DNA of 64,000 nt from Pseudooceanicola marinus. GTDB lineage: Bacteria; Pseudomonadota; Alphaproteobacteria; Rhodobacterales; Rhodobacteraceae. Shown here in pieces: positions 26,482 through 35,506 of this stretch (the first letter of the stretch is position 1; every line of letters begins with the position of its first letter). A model generated the notes under the pieces. It did not search any database. It saw only the letters and a program-made list of their open reading frames with translations, and was not told the DNA's origin. The position numbers and the translations under genes are program-made. The DNA is taken from contig NZ_JAIVMC010000005.1 in assembly GCF_020177265.1 (NCBI RefSeq), forward strand, positions 248,001 to 312,000, read 5' to 3'.

Positions 26482-27285
26482 TCAGGCGTAGGCCCACCAG
26501 AGCAGGAAGCTGCCCAGGGCGAGGCGGTAGATCACGTAGGGGGTGAAGCTGACCGACCTCAGCAGCCGCATCATCAGCGTCAGGGCCAGAAGGGCCGAGA
26601 GGAAGGCGAAGAAGGCGGCGATGGCGCCGCTGATCGCGGCCTGGCTGTCGGCGGTGGCAATCACCTCGCCCGACAGGTAGGCGGCGCTGGCCAGGATCAT
26701 CGGGATCGACATCAGCATCGAGATCTTGGCCGCCGCCTGACGCTCGAAGCCGCCGAACAGCGCCCCGGTGATGCAGATGCCCGATCGAGAGGTGCCAGGG
26801 ATCAGGGCGATGGCCTGCCACAGCCCCAAGATGATCGCATCCTTCAGCGTCCAGTCCGTGGCCGGACGCCCGCTGTCGCCGCGCCGGTCGGCGATCCACA
26901 GCAGCACGCCGAAGCCCAGCATCGTCCAGCCGATCACGGCGGCCGAGCGCAGCAGGTCGTCGATGCCGGTCATCGCCAGGAACAGGCCAAAGAGGATGCC
27001 GGGGATCGTCGCCACGATCAGCAGGAAGGCCAGCCGGCTGCCCGGCGTGTCGGTCCGGCCGCGCATGAGCAGCGGCAGCCCGCCGATGGCTTCGCGGACA
27101 TCTGCCCAGAAGTAGAGCACAACCGCGCCGAGAGTGCCGACGTGGACCGCCACGTCGATCACCTGCCCCTGGTCCTGCATGCCCGACAGCGCGGGCAGAA
27201 GAATCAGGTGACCGGAGGAGGAGATGGGAAGAAACTCGGTAATACCCTGAATAATCGCGAGAAGAAGGAGCTGAAGCAAAGGCAT
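26482..27285 (-). CDS. uppP: Undecaprenyl-diphosphatase UppP (BacA)
   Basis: 267-residue polytopic inner-membrane enzyme that dephosphorylates undecaprenyl diphosphate, recycling the lipid carrier for peptidoglycan and O-antigen. The two family motifs are QGITEFLPISSSGHL near the N-terminus and IPGTSRSG in the middle; both carry the catalytic Glu, His, Ser and Arg residues. The start at 27285 (MPLLQLLLLAIIQG) fits the family; an in-frame ATG 21 bases upstream would add an atypical extension. It is monocistronic and divergent from gltD. Confidence 0.93.
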   Translation of the reverse strand: MPLLQLLLLAIIQGITEFLPISSSGHLILLPALSGMQDQGQVIDVAVHVGTLGAVVLYFWADVREAIGGLPLLMRGRTDTPGSRLAFLLIVATIPGILFGLFLAMTGIDDLLRSAAVIGWTMLGFGVLLWIADRRGDSGRPATDWTLKDAIILGLWQAIALIPGTSRSGICITGALFGGFERQAAAKISMLMSIPMILASAAYLSGEVIATADSQAAISGAIAAFFAFLSALLALTLMMRLLRSVSFTPYVIYRLALGSFLLWWAYA

Positions 27286-27515
27286 GGGAAATCCTGGGGA
27301 GCACAATCAAGGATAGGATTAACCCGCTGTAAGTGAATGGAAAGCTGTTAAATAGGTCCGGATCAATACCTAATAAAACCTGTCAGATGCGCGTCCGTCC
27401 GGCTGAAAGCGCTGTTTGCGCATTAATAGGTCACTAGTTCTGACTTTTCACGCCGCGATCCGTGCTGTAGAAGGCCTCGGAACAAGGTAGCGACAAGCGT
27501 AACGAGGAGTTGGCC

Positions 27516-28985
27516 GTGGCGAAGCAACCGATGCTGAAATTCGTCTCCGTCGAGCGGGAAACCCCGGAAAAGCGGGATGCGGATCTCCGTGCCCATGACT
27601 TCGACGAGATCTATGCGGAATATGCCCAGGCCAAGGCCGAGGAGCAGGCAAGCCGGTGCAGCCAGTGTGGTGTGCCCTACTGCCAGTCCCACTGCCCGCT
27701 GCACAACAACATCCCCGACTGGCTGAAGCTGACGGCGACGGGCCGTCTGGAAGAGGCCTATGCGATCAGCCAGGCCACCAACACCTTCCCGGAGATCTGC
27801 GGCCGCATCTGTCCGCAGGACCGTCTGTGTGAAGGCAACTGCGTGATCGAACAGTCGGGCCACGGCACCGTCACCATCGGCGCGGTGGAGAAATACATCA
27901 CCGATACCGCCTGGGAAAAGGGGTGGGTGAAGCCGCCCGCGCCCGCGCAGGAGCGCGAGGAAAGCGTCGGCATCATCGGCGCGGGCCCCGGCGGCCTGGC
28001 CGCGGCCGACATGCTGCGCCGTGCCGGCGTGCAGGTCACCGTCTATGACCGCTACGACCGCGCCGGCGGCCTGCTGACCTACGGCATCCCCGGTTTCAAG
28101 CTGGAAAAGGACGTGGTCATGCGCCGCGTCGAGCAACTGGAAGCGGGCGGCGTGGAATTCGTGCTGAACTGCACCGTAGGCGACGACATCTCCTTCGATG
28201 CGATCCGCGGCAAGCATGACGCCGTGCTGATCGCCACCGGCGTCTACAAGACCCGCGAGCTGACCGGCCCCAATGCCGAGGCCGAGGGTATCGTGCGGGC
28301 CATCGACTATCTGACCTGTTCCAACAAGGTCAGCTTCGGCGACGAGGTCGAGGAATACCTGAACGGCGAGCTGAACGCGAAGGGCAAGAAGGTCGTCGTG
28401 GTCGGCGGTGGCGACACCGCGATGGATTGCGTGCGCACCGCCATCCGCCAGGGCGCCGAGTCGGTCAAATGTCTCTATCGCCGCGACCGCAAGAACATGC
28501 CGGGCTCGCAGCGCGAGGTGCAGAACGCCGAGGAAGAAGGCGTGGAGTTCGTCTGGCTGTCGAACCCCGTCGGTTTCACCACCGGCGTGATCGAACCCGA
28601 AGGCGCGGGCGCCGGCGCCGGCCGCGTGCGCCAGGCCATGGTGCAGCGCATGCGCCTGGGTCAGCCCGATGCGACAGGCCGCCAGTCGCCCGAGGTGATC
28701 GAGGGCAGCGATTATGCCGAAGAGGCCGACATCGTGATCAAGGCGCTTGGGTTTGAACCCGAGGACCTGCCGAATCTGTGGAACACCGACGGCCTGGAAG
28801 TGACCCGCTGGGGCACCGTCCGCGCCGATTTCGGCACCGGCCGCACCTCTCTGGACCGGGTCTATGCCGTGGGCGACATCGTCCGCGGTGCCTCCCTGGT
28901 GGTCTGGGCGATCCGCGACGGCCGCGATTGCGCTGCCGCGATCCTCGAAGACCTGGCCGCTCCGGCCTCTGTCGCCGCCGAGTAA
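27516..28985 (+). CDS. gltD: Glutamate synthase [NADPH] small subunit
   Basis: 489-residue beta subunit that passes NADPH electrons to GltB for glutamine-dependent glutamate synthesis. Two cysteine clusters near the N-terminus (CSQCGVPYCQSHC and CGRICPQDRLCEGNC) hold 4Fe-4S centres. The FAD site is IIGAGPGGLAAADML and the NADPH site VVGGGDTAMDC. The start is GTG at 27516, 6 nt after AGGAG; an in-frame TTG at 27510 directly abuts the ribosome site and is unlikely. It is first in a gltD-unknown-gltB operon, an order with an inserted gene. The 230-bp AT-richer gap to uppP must contain its promoter, but I could not fix -35/-10 boxes. Confidence 0.95.
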   Translation: MAKQPMLKFVSVERETPEKRDADLRAHDFDEIYAEYAQAKAEEQASRCSQCGVPYCQSHCPLHNNIPDWLKLTATGRLEEAYAISQATNTFPEICGRICPQDRLCEGNCVIEQSGHGTVTIGAVEKYITDTAWEKGWVKPPAPAQEREESVGIIGAGPGGLAAADMLRRAGVQVTVYDRYDRAGGLLTYGIPGFKLEKDVVMRRVEQLEAGGVEFVLNCTVGDDISFDAIRGKHDAVLIATGVYKTRELTGPNAEAEGIVRAIDYLTCSNKVSFGDEVEEYLNGELNAKGKKVVVVGGGDTAMDCVRTAIRQGAESVKCLYRRDRKNMPGSQREVQNAEEEGVEFVWLSNPVGFTTGVIEPEGAGAGAGRVRQAMVQRMRLGQPDATGRQSPEVIEGSDYAEEADIVIKALGFEPEDLPNLWNTDGLEVTRWGTVRADFGTGRTSLDRVYAVGDIVRGASLVVWAIRDGRDCAAAILEDLAAPASVAAE

Positions 28986-29058
28986 GCAAGATCCCGGGCG
29001 CGCGTCCCCGCGCGTCCCCCCTTCCCAGCATTCCCGCAAGGCCCCGAAAGGGCAGGAC

Positions 29059-29802
29059 ATGGCAGACGCACTCGACATCACCCCGGTTTCGGACAGCGAG
29101 ACGCTGAAGGTCTGGCTGTACCGTGGCACCAGCACCCGCCTGGTGCTGTCCTTCTGGGACAGCGAGGAGGGCGGCGCGCCGCTCGCGGCCTTTGCCCATG
29201 CGGCCAGCCATGGCGGGCGCGACAACGTGCTGTTCTTCGCCGACCCCGGCAACACCTGGCTGAACGGCGAGGGCCTGATCGAGGAAATCGTCGAATGGGC
29301 CGCCGCCTATCGTCGCGAATGCGCCGCCGAAACGGTGATGGTGCTGGGCCAGGGGATGGGCGGTTTCATGGCGCTGGCCATGCCGGCCTTCCTGGAGGTC
29401 AAGGTGGCCCTGGCGTTGAGCCCGCTCTTCGCCATGCCGGCCCGCGCCATTCCCGAGGGCAAGGGCCTGGAGGATCTGCGCCTGCACAACCTGGGCGAGG
29501 TCCTGGGCCGGTCGGCCGACTACTACCTTATCCACGGCGAGGCGCCGGGCGAGGCCGCCCACCTGGAAAGCTTCCCGCTGCAGCCGAACATCCATCAGTT
29601 CGTGCTGCCCTCGGGCGACAAGACCGTGCCGCAGCTGCTGGATGATGCCGGGCTGACCGGCGCCGTGCTGGAACGCGCCTTCCTCAACCAGGCGCGCAAG
29701 CTTCGCAAGACACTGGAACCGCTGGGCGTCTACCGCCGCGAAGATGCGCTGCCCGAAGAGGGCAGCGAAACCGAAGAGATGACCGGAGAGCAGGGCGCAT
29801 GA
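29059..29802 (+). CDS. Uncharacterised alpha/beta-hydrolase-like protein between gltD and gltB
   Basis: 247-residue cytoplasmic protein that I do not recognise by function. The segment ETVMVLGQGMGGFMALAMPAF looks like the strand-nucleophile elbow-helix of an alpha/beta hydrolase, but the elbow reads G-Q-G-M-G instead of G-x-S-x-G, so the nucleophilic Ser is a Gly. YYLIHGEAPGEAAHLESF and FVLPSGDKTVPQLL could be the strand-acid and loop regions. No signal peptide or membrane helix. ATG at 29059 follows AGGACatg-type spacing from GGCAGGA. Its stop overlaps the first in-frame ATG of gltB. Position within a glutamate synthase operon suggests a role tied to that enzyme or to nitrogen status. Confidence 0.75.
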   Translation: MADALDITPVSDSETLKVWLYRGTSTRLVLSFWDSEEGGAPLAAFAHAASHGGRDNVLFFADPGNTWLNGEGLIEEIVEWAAAYRRECAAETVMVLGQGMGGFMALAMPAFLEVKVALALSPLFAMPARAIPEGKGLEDLRLHNLGEVLGRSADYYLIHGEAPGEAAHLESFPLQPNIHQFVLPSGDKTVPQLLDDAGLTGAVLERAFLNQARKLRKTLEPLGVYRREDALPEEGSETEEMTGEQGA

Positions 29803-29855
29803 CCGCCCCGGCTTTTCCCCGCAACACCGCCATTTCGGCCAAGGGAGACCTGACC

Positions 29856-32800
29856 ATGACCAAGATCGACGCGAATTGGGCCGCAGCCGAGAAAGCCAAG
29901 CGCCAGTGGATGGAGGAAAACGGCCTGTTCCGCGAGGAGCATGAGCATTCCTCCTGTGGCGTGGGCCTTGTCGTTTCCATCGACGGGAAGCCGTCGCGCA
30001 AGGTGGTCGAGGCGGGGATCACCGCGCTGAAGGCGATCTGGCACCGCGGCGCCGTGGATGCCGACGGCAAGACGGGCGACGGCGCGGGGATCCACGTGCA
30101 GATCCCGGTCCCCTTCTTCTATGACCAGATCAAGCGCACCGGCCACGAGCCGCGCGAGAATGAGCTGATGGCCGTCGGCCAGGTCTTCCTGCCGCGCACC
30201 GATTTCGGCGCTCAGGAAACCTGCCGGACCATCGTCGAGGCCGAAGTGCTGCGCATGGGCTACTACATCTACGGCTGGCGCCACGTCCCGGTCGAGATCG
30301 ACTGCCTGGGCGAAAAGGCCAATGCGACCCGCCCCGAGATCGAGCAGATCCTGATTTCCAACATCAAGGGCGTCGACGAGGAACAGTTCGAGCGCGAGCT
30401 GTACGTGATCCGTCGCCGGATCGAGAAGGCCGCCGCGAGCGCGGGCATCACCGATCTGTACCTGGCGTCGCTCAGCTGCCGGTCGATCATCTACAAGGGC
30501 ATGATGCTGGCCGAACAGGTCGCCGTCTTCTACCCGGATCTGATGGACGAACGGTTCACCTCGACCTTCGCCCTCTATCACCAGCGTTACTCCACCAACA
30601 CCTTCCCGGAATGGTGGCTGGCGCAGCCTTTCCGCATGCTGGCCCACAACGGCGAGATCAACACGCTGAAGGGCAACGTGAACTGGATGAAGAGCCACGA
30701 GATCCGCATGGCGTCGTCGGCCTTCGGGGACATGGCGGAAGACATCAAGCCGATCATCCCCGGTGGGTCCTCGGACTCCGCCGCGCTGGATGCGGTGTTC
30801 GAGGTGCTGGTCCGCGCGGGCCGCAACGCGCCCATGGCGAAAACCATGCTGGTGCCCGAATCCTGGTCCAAGCAGGCCGAGGAACTGCCCGAAGCCTGGC
30901 GTGACATGTATTCCTACTGCAACTCGGTGATGGAACCCTGGGACGGCCCCGCCGCCCTGGCCATGACCGACGGCCGCTGGGTCTGCGCCGGCACCGACCG
31001 CAACGGCCTGCGCCCGATGCGCTATGTCGTGACCGGCGATGGCCTGCTGATCGCGGGCTCCGAGGCGGGCATGGTGCCGACGAACGAGGCCACCGTGCGC
31101 GAAAAGGGCGCCCTGGGCCCAGGTCAGCTGCTGGCCGTGGATACCTTCGAGGGCAAGCTCTACCACGACGTCGAAATCAAGGACAAACTGGCCGCGGGTC
31201 AGCCCTTCGGCGAATGGGTCGGCAAGATTTCCGAGCTGGACGAGGCCCTGGCCCAGGTCGAGGAAAAGCCGCTGTTCGAGGGCGGCGAGCTGCGCAAGCG
31301 GCAGATCGCGGCCGGCTATTCCATCGAAGAGCTGGAGAACATGCTGGCGCCCATGGCCGAGGACGGCAAGGAAGCCATCGCCTCGATGGGGGACGACACG
31401 CCGTCGGCCGTGCTGTCCAACAAGTACCGCCCGCTGTCGCACTTCTTCCGCCAGAACTTCAGCCAGGTGACGAACCCGCCGATCGACAGCCTTCGCGAAT
31501 TCCGCGTGATGAGCCTGAAGACGCGCTTCGGCAACCTGAAGAACGTGCTGGATGAGTCGAGCTCGCAGACCGAGATCCTGGTGCTGGACACGCCCTTCGT
31601 CGGCAACGCCCAGTTCGAGGAGCTGCGCAACCACTTCAACGCCGAGATGGTCGAGATCGACTGTACCTTCCCCGCGACCGGCGAACGCGGCGCACTGCGC
31701 GAGGCGCTGAACCGCATCCGGCAGGAAGCCGAGGACGCGGTGCGTTCCGGCGGCGGTCACATCATCCTGACCGATCAGCACCAGGGCCCCGACAAGGTGG
31801 CCATGCCGATGATCCTGGCGACCTCCGCCGTGCACAGCTGGTTGACCCAGAAGGGCCTGCGCACCTTCTGCTCCATCGGCGTGCGGTCCGCCGAATGTGT
31901 CGACCCGCATTACTTCGCCGTGCTGATCGCCTCCGGCGCGACCATCGTGAACGCCTACCTGGCCGAGGACAGCATCGCCGACCGCATCAAGCGCGGCCTG
32001 CTGGACGGCACTCTGACCGAAAACATGAAGCGGTATCGCGATGCCATCGACCAGGGTCTGCTGAAGATCATGGCCAAGATGGGCATCTCGGTCATCTCCT
32101 CCTACCGTGGTGGCCTGAACTTCGAGGCCGTGGGCCTGTCCCGCGCCATGTGCGCCGAGTTCTTCCCCGGCATGCTGTCGCGCATCTCGGGCATCGGGAT
32201 CTACGGCATCCAGAAGAAGATCGAGGAAGTGCACCGCTTGGGCTGGAAGAACGGCCAGGACGTGCTGCCGATCGGCGGTTTCTACAAGGCGCGCAAATCG
32301 GGTGAGACCCACGCCTGGGAAGCGCAGACCATGCACATGCTGCAGGCGGCCTGTGACCGGGCCAGCTACGAGATCTGGAAGCAGTACAGCGCCCGGATGC
32401 AGGCGAATCCGCCGATCCACCTGCGCGACCTGCTGGCGATCAAGCCGCTCGCCAAGTCGATCCCGATTGAAGAGGTCGAATCGATCACCTCGATCCGCAA
32501 GCGCTTCGTCACCCCCGGCATGTCCCTGGGCGCCCTGTCGCCCGAGGCGCACAAGCTGCTGAACGTTGCGATGAACCGCATCGGCGCCAAGTCCGACAGC
32601 GGCGAGGGCGGTGAGGATCCGGCACACTTCGTGCCCGAACCCAACGGCGACAACCCGTCTGCCAAGATCAAGCAGGTGGCCTCTGGCCGGTTCGGCGTGA
32701 CCGCCGAATACCTGAACCAGTGTGAAGAGCTGGAGATCAAGGTGGCCCAGGGCGCCAAGCCCGGTGAGGGTGGCCAGCTGCCCGGCATGAAGGTCACCGA

Positions 32801-34394
32801 CCTGATCGCCCGTCTGCGCCACTCGACCAAGGGCGTGACCCTGATTTCGCCGCCGCCGCACCACGACATCTACTCGATCGAGGATCTGGCGCAGCTGATC
32901 TACGACCTGAAGCAGATCAACCCCACCGTGAAGGTGACGGTCAAGCTGGTGTCGTCCTCGGGCGTTGGCACCATCGCTGCCGGTGTGGCCAAGGCCAAGG
33001 CGGACGTCATCCTGATCTCGGGCCACAATGGCGGCACGGGCGCCTCGCCCGCGACCTCGATCAAGTTCGCCGGTCTGCCCTGGGAAATGGGTCTGACCGA
33101 GGCGCATCAGGTCCTGGCGATGAACAAGCTGCGCGAGCGGGTCACGCTGCGCACCGATGGGGGCCTGCGCACGGGCCGCGACATCGTCATGGCCGCGATG
33201 ATGGGCGCCGAGGAATACGGCATCGGCACCGCCGCCCTGATCGCCATGGGCTGCATCATGGTCCGTCAGTGTCAGTCGAACACCTGCCCGGTGGGCGTCT
33301 GCACCCAGGATCCGGCGCTGCGGGCCAAGTTCACCGGCTCGGCGGACAAGGTGGTGAACCTCATCACCTTCTACGCTCAGGAAGTGCGGGAAATCCTGGC
33401 CGAGATCGGCGCCCGGTCCCTGGACGAGGTGATCGGCCGTGCGGACCTGCTGCACCAGGTCTCGCGCGGGGCGGAACACCTCGACGATCTGGACCTCAAC
33501 CCGCTCTTGATCACCGTCGATGGCGCCAAGGACATCCACTACGACCGTTTGAAGCCGCGCAACGCGGTGCCGGACACCCTGGATGCCGAGATCGTCCGCG
33601 ACGCGGCTCGCTTCCTGAAGGACGGGGAGAAGATGCAACTGTCCTACGCGGTGCAGAACACGCACCGCACCGTGGGCACGCGCACCTCTAGCCACATCGT
33701 GCGGGCCTTCGGCATGCGCAACGCGCTGCAGCCCGACCACCTGACGGTGAAGCTGGAAGGCTCCGCCGGTCAGTCCCTGGGTGCCTTCGCGGCCCCGGGC
33801 CTGAAGATCGAGGTCTCGGGTGAGGCCAACGACTATGTCGGCAAGGGCCTGTCGGGCGGCACCGTGGTGGTGCGTCCCTCGATGCAATCGCCGCTGGTGG
33901 CCGCCGACAACACGATCATCGGCAACACCGTCCTTTACGGTGCGACCGACGGTTATCTCTTTGCCGCGGGCCGCGCGGGCGAACGCTTCGCCGTGCGGAA
34001 CTCGGGCGCCAAGGTGGTGATCGAGGGCTGCGGCTCGAACGGCTGCGAATACATGACCGGCGGTATCGCGGTGATCCTCGGCTCCATCGGTCCGAACTTC
34101 GGTGCCGGCATGACCGGGGGCATGGCCTACCTCTATGACCCGGACGGCCGTGCCGAGACGCTGATGAACAAGGAGACCCTGGTGACCTGCCCGGTGACCG
34201 TGGATCACTGGGAGCATCAGCTGAAGGGACTCATCGAGCGTCACGTGGCCGAAACCGACTCGCGCAAGGCCCGGGACATCCTTCAGCACTGGGATCTGGA
34301 GAAGGGCAACTTCCTTCAGATCTGCCCGAAAGAGATGCTGCAGCACCTGTCTCACCCCCTATCTGAGGGCGAAGTGTCTGTTCCTGCGGAATAA
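29856..34394 (+). CDS. gltB: Glutamate synthase [NADPH] large subunit
   Basis: 1512-residue alpha subunit. The N-terminal Ntn glutaminase domain begins after a propeptide: C34 in HEHSSCGVGL is the expected catalytic Cys exposed by cleavage. The central and FMN-binding synthase domains follow (GMSLGALSPEAH, SGEGGE, LISGHNGGTGASPATSIKFAG). The 3Fe-4S cysteines are in CQSNTCPVGVC, and a C-terminal GXGXG beta-helix closes the protein (GGTVVVRPS, GGIAVILGSIGPNFGAGMTGG). ATG at 29856 is favoured: GGGAG lies 9 nt upstream and the protein begins MTKIDANW. The in-frame ATG at 29799 overlaps the upstream stop. Works with GltD on glutamine + 2-oxoglutarate. Confidence 0.95.
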   Translation: MTKIDANWAAAEKAKRQWMEENGLFREEHEHSSCGVGLVVSIDGKPSRKVVEAGITALKAIWHRGAVDADGKTGDGAGIHVQIPVPFFYDQIKRTGHEPRENELMAVGQVFLPRTDFGAQETCRTIVEAEVLRMGYYIYGWRHVPVEIDCLGEKANATRPEIEQILISNIKGVDEEQFERELYVIRRRIEKAAASAGITDLYLASLSCRSIIYKGMMLAEQVAVFYPDLMDERFTSTFALYHQRYSTNTFPEWWLAQPFRMLAHNGEINTLKGNVNWMKSHEIRMASSAFGDMAEDIKPIIPGGSSDSAALDAVFEVLVRAGRNAPMAKTMLVPESWSKQAEELPEAWRDMYSYCNSVMEPWDGPAALAMTDGRWVCAGTDRNGLRPMRYVVTGDGLLIAGSEAGMVPTNEATVREKGALGPGQLLAVDTFEGKLYHDVEIKDKLAAGQPFGEWVGKISELDEALAQVEEKPLFEGGELRKRQIAAGYSIEELENMLAPMAEDGKEAIASMGDDTPSAVLSNKYRPLSHFFRQNFSQVTNPPIDSLREFRVMSLKTRFGNLKNVLDESSSQTEILVLDTPFVGNAQFEELRNHFNAEMVEIDCTFPATGERGALREALNRIRQEAEDAVRSGGGHIILTDQHQGPDKVAMPMILATSAVHSWLTQKGLRTFCSIGVRSAECVDPHYFAVLIASGATIVNAYLAEDSIADRIKRGLLDGTLTENMKRYRDAIDQGLLKIMAKMGISVISSYRGGLNFEAVGLSRAMCAEFFPGMLSRISGIGIYGIQKKIEEVHRLGWKNGQDVLPIGGFYKARKSGETHAWEAQTMHMLQAACDRASYEIWKQYSARMQANPPIHLRDLLAIKPLAKSIPIEEVESITSIRKRFVTPGMSLGALSPEAHKLLNVAMNRIGAKSDSGEGGEDPAHFVPEPNGDNPSAKIKQVASGRFGVTAEYLNQCEELEIKVAQGAKPGEGGQLPGMKVTDLIARLRHSTKGVTLISPPPHHDIYSIEDLAQLIYDLKQINPTVKVTVKLVSSSGVGTIAAGVAKAKADVILISGHNGGTGASPATSIKFAGLPWEMGLTEAHQVLAMNKLRERVTLRTDGGLRTGRDIVMAAMMGAEEYGIGTAALIAMGCIMVRQCQSNTCPVGVCTQDPALRAKFTGSADKVVNLITFYAQEVREILAEIGARSLDEVIGRADLLHQVSRGAEHLDDLDLNPLLITVDGAKDIHYDRLKPRNAVPDTLDAEIVRDAARFLKDGEKMQLSYAVQNTHRTVGTRTSSHIVRAFGMRNALQPDHLTVKLEGSAGQSLGAFAAPGLKIEVSGEANDYVGKGLSGGTVVVRPSMQSPLVAADNTIIGNTVLYGATDGYLFAAGRAGERFAVRNSGAKVVIEGCGSNGCEYMTGGIAVILGSIGPNFGAGMTGGMAYLYDPDGRAETLMNKETLVTCPVTVDHWEHQLKGLIERHVAETDSRKARDILQHWDLEKGNFLQICPKEMLQHLSHPLSEGEVSVPAE

Positions 34395-34427
34395 TTTCCG
34401 CTCTAGAAAGCGTCACAAAACTTTCAA

Positions 34428-34457
34428 GAGGGTCCGCCGCCGCGGGCCCTCTTTTTT
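34428..34457 (+). terminator. Rho-independent terminator of the gltD-X-gltB operon
   Basis: GAGGGTCCGC / GCGGGCCCTC stem (34428-34451, one G-T pair) followed by six T (34452-34457), 33 bp after the gltB stop. Confidence 0.9.
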
Positions 34458-34732
34458 CGTTCAACCACCCGCCGACAACTTTTCTAAGGGAAAACTGAAC
34501 TTTCAAGTACTGGAATTTGTTTAGTAACTGAATTGTAAAAGTACATAAAATCAGCGGGTTGCAAGACCTCTCATGTTTGTGAGGGCACGCTATGCCGTGA
34601 TGAACCTAGACCTGTGCATAGATGCACTTTCATTGGCGAGCGCCCGGGCCTATATCTCTCTCATCGCAAGGACGCAGACAGAAACACACAGCGTCTGAAG
34701 CAAAACAAACTAGAGATCTTAGGAGACTAACA
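34458..34732 (+). other. AT-rich leader region of a small secreted-protein gene
   Basis: About 275 bases, markedly AT-richer than the surroundings, with no open frame of interest. It must hold the promoter of the 34733 gene. I see an imperfect 7-bp inverted repeat CCTCTCA / TGTGAGG near 34570-34585 and a TATATC box near 34652, 17 nt after TTTCAT, but no strong -35. The low GC could reflect a strongly expressed promoter region. Confidence 0.35.
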
Positions 34733-34999
34733 ATGAAAACCCTCAAAGCATTCGGCATCGCAGCCCTCGTCGCAGCTTCCGCAACTTCCGCTTCGGCTCA
34801 GTTCTTCAACGGCTACAGCGACGACGACGCACGCTCGGGCGTGAACACCGTCATCAGCGAACAGAACGACGTGACCCGCAACTACACCGACACGTCCTCG
34901 CTGTCCGCCGCTGGCAACCACACCGTCCGCTACAGCGACGATGACGCCCGCGCCACGCTGGACAACGGCAACGACTACGTCCTGCCCGAAGGCAAGTAA
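34733..34999 (+). CDS. Small secreted protein with two YSDDDAR repeats, function unknown
   Basis: 88-residue protein. A Sec signal peptide (KAFGIAALVAASATSASA, cleavage before QFF) leaves a mature chain of about 65 residues. The motif YSDDDAR occurs twice, at residues 28-34 and 67-73, each following N-rich or H-rich text, so the mature protein is a two-repeat acidic peptide. A good AGGAG stands 7 nt before ATG. The long AT-rich leader and clean terminator upstream suggest a monocistronic, possibly well-expressed gene. I do not recognise the family; the acidic repeats could bind cations, which is a guess. Confidence 0.75.
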   Translation: MKTLKAFGIAALVAASATSASAQFFNGYSDDDARSGVNTVISEQNDVTRNYTDTSSLSAAGNHTVRYSDDDARATLDNGNDYVLPEGK

Positions 35000-35119
35000 G
35001 TCCTGGGGTTATCACCCACGCTCCCCGTGGTGACGACCAAGGCATCGGCACCGGCACCAGAGATGGCGCCGGTGCCGTTTACTATCAAGATCCCCATGCC
35101 CGGCTTCCGGGAGGTTTCC

Positions 35120-35407
35120 ATGACGACCCGCACTGCTTATGTCCCCGCTCTTATCCTGGCTGTTGCCCTGACGGGCCTCGCCCCCGGAACGTCGCAGGCG
35201 GACCCCGATGAGGGGCCCACTATCCTGTCCGGGCTGCGCAATGCGGCGCCGTCCTCGCGGGTGGACGATGAATACCGTCGGGATACTTTTGATCTGCGCG
35301 CCGGGTTCGGGGCCATCGGGTCCGACCGGAGGGATTTTGGCCACAGGACCCTGGGGGCAAAGCGCCCCGATATCTGGACCGCCGACTGGGCGGGACATCG
35401 CGATTGA
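35120..35407 (+). CDS. Small secreted protein of unknown function
   Basis: 95-residue protein with a signal peptide (AYVPALILAVALTGLAPGTSQA, cleavage before DPDEGP) and a mature part of about 70 residues rich in Arg and Asp (VDDEYRRDTFDLRAGFGAIGSDRRDFGH). GGGAGG lies 5-6 nt before ATG at 35120; an in-frame GTG or ATG further up would read through the gap. A strong terminator follows at once, so it is a self-contained unit. It resembles no family I can name and shows no cysteines. Confidence 0.65.
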   Translation: MTTRTAYVPALILAVALTGLAPGTSQADPDEGPTILSGLRNAAPSSRVDDEYRRDTFDLRAGFGAIGSDRRDFGHRTLGAKRPDIWTADWAGHRD

Positions 35408-35411
35408 ATGA

Positions 35412-35436
35412 AACCGGCCCTGGCGCCGGTTTTTTC
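35412..35436 (+). terminator. Terminator between the small secreted gene and mtgA
   Basis: Perfect stem AACCGGC / GCCGGTT (35412-35418 and 35425-35431) with a 6-nt loop and six T (35430-35435), starting 5 bp after the stop codon. Its position inside the longest mtgA frame argues for the later mtgA start. Confidence 0.88.
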
Positions 35437-35506
35437 TTGCCTGCCGCTCGGGAAGGGGCCTGGCAATGACTTTGCTGCCCGGGCTGTCCCGCGTATAGCT
35501 GGACCC

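Noticed and set aside
29730..34355. Long open frame (about 1540 codons) antisense to gltB
   Set aside because: His/Gln/Arg/Gly-rich text with no domain; it mirrors gltB codon for codon and is a typical antisense artefact of high-GC coding sequence.
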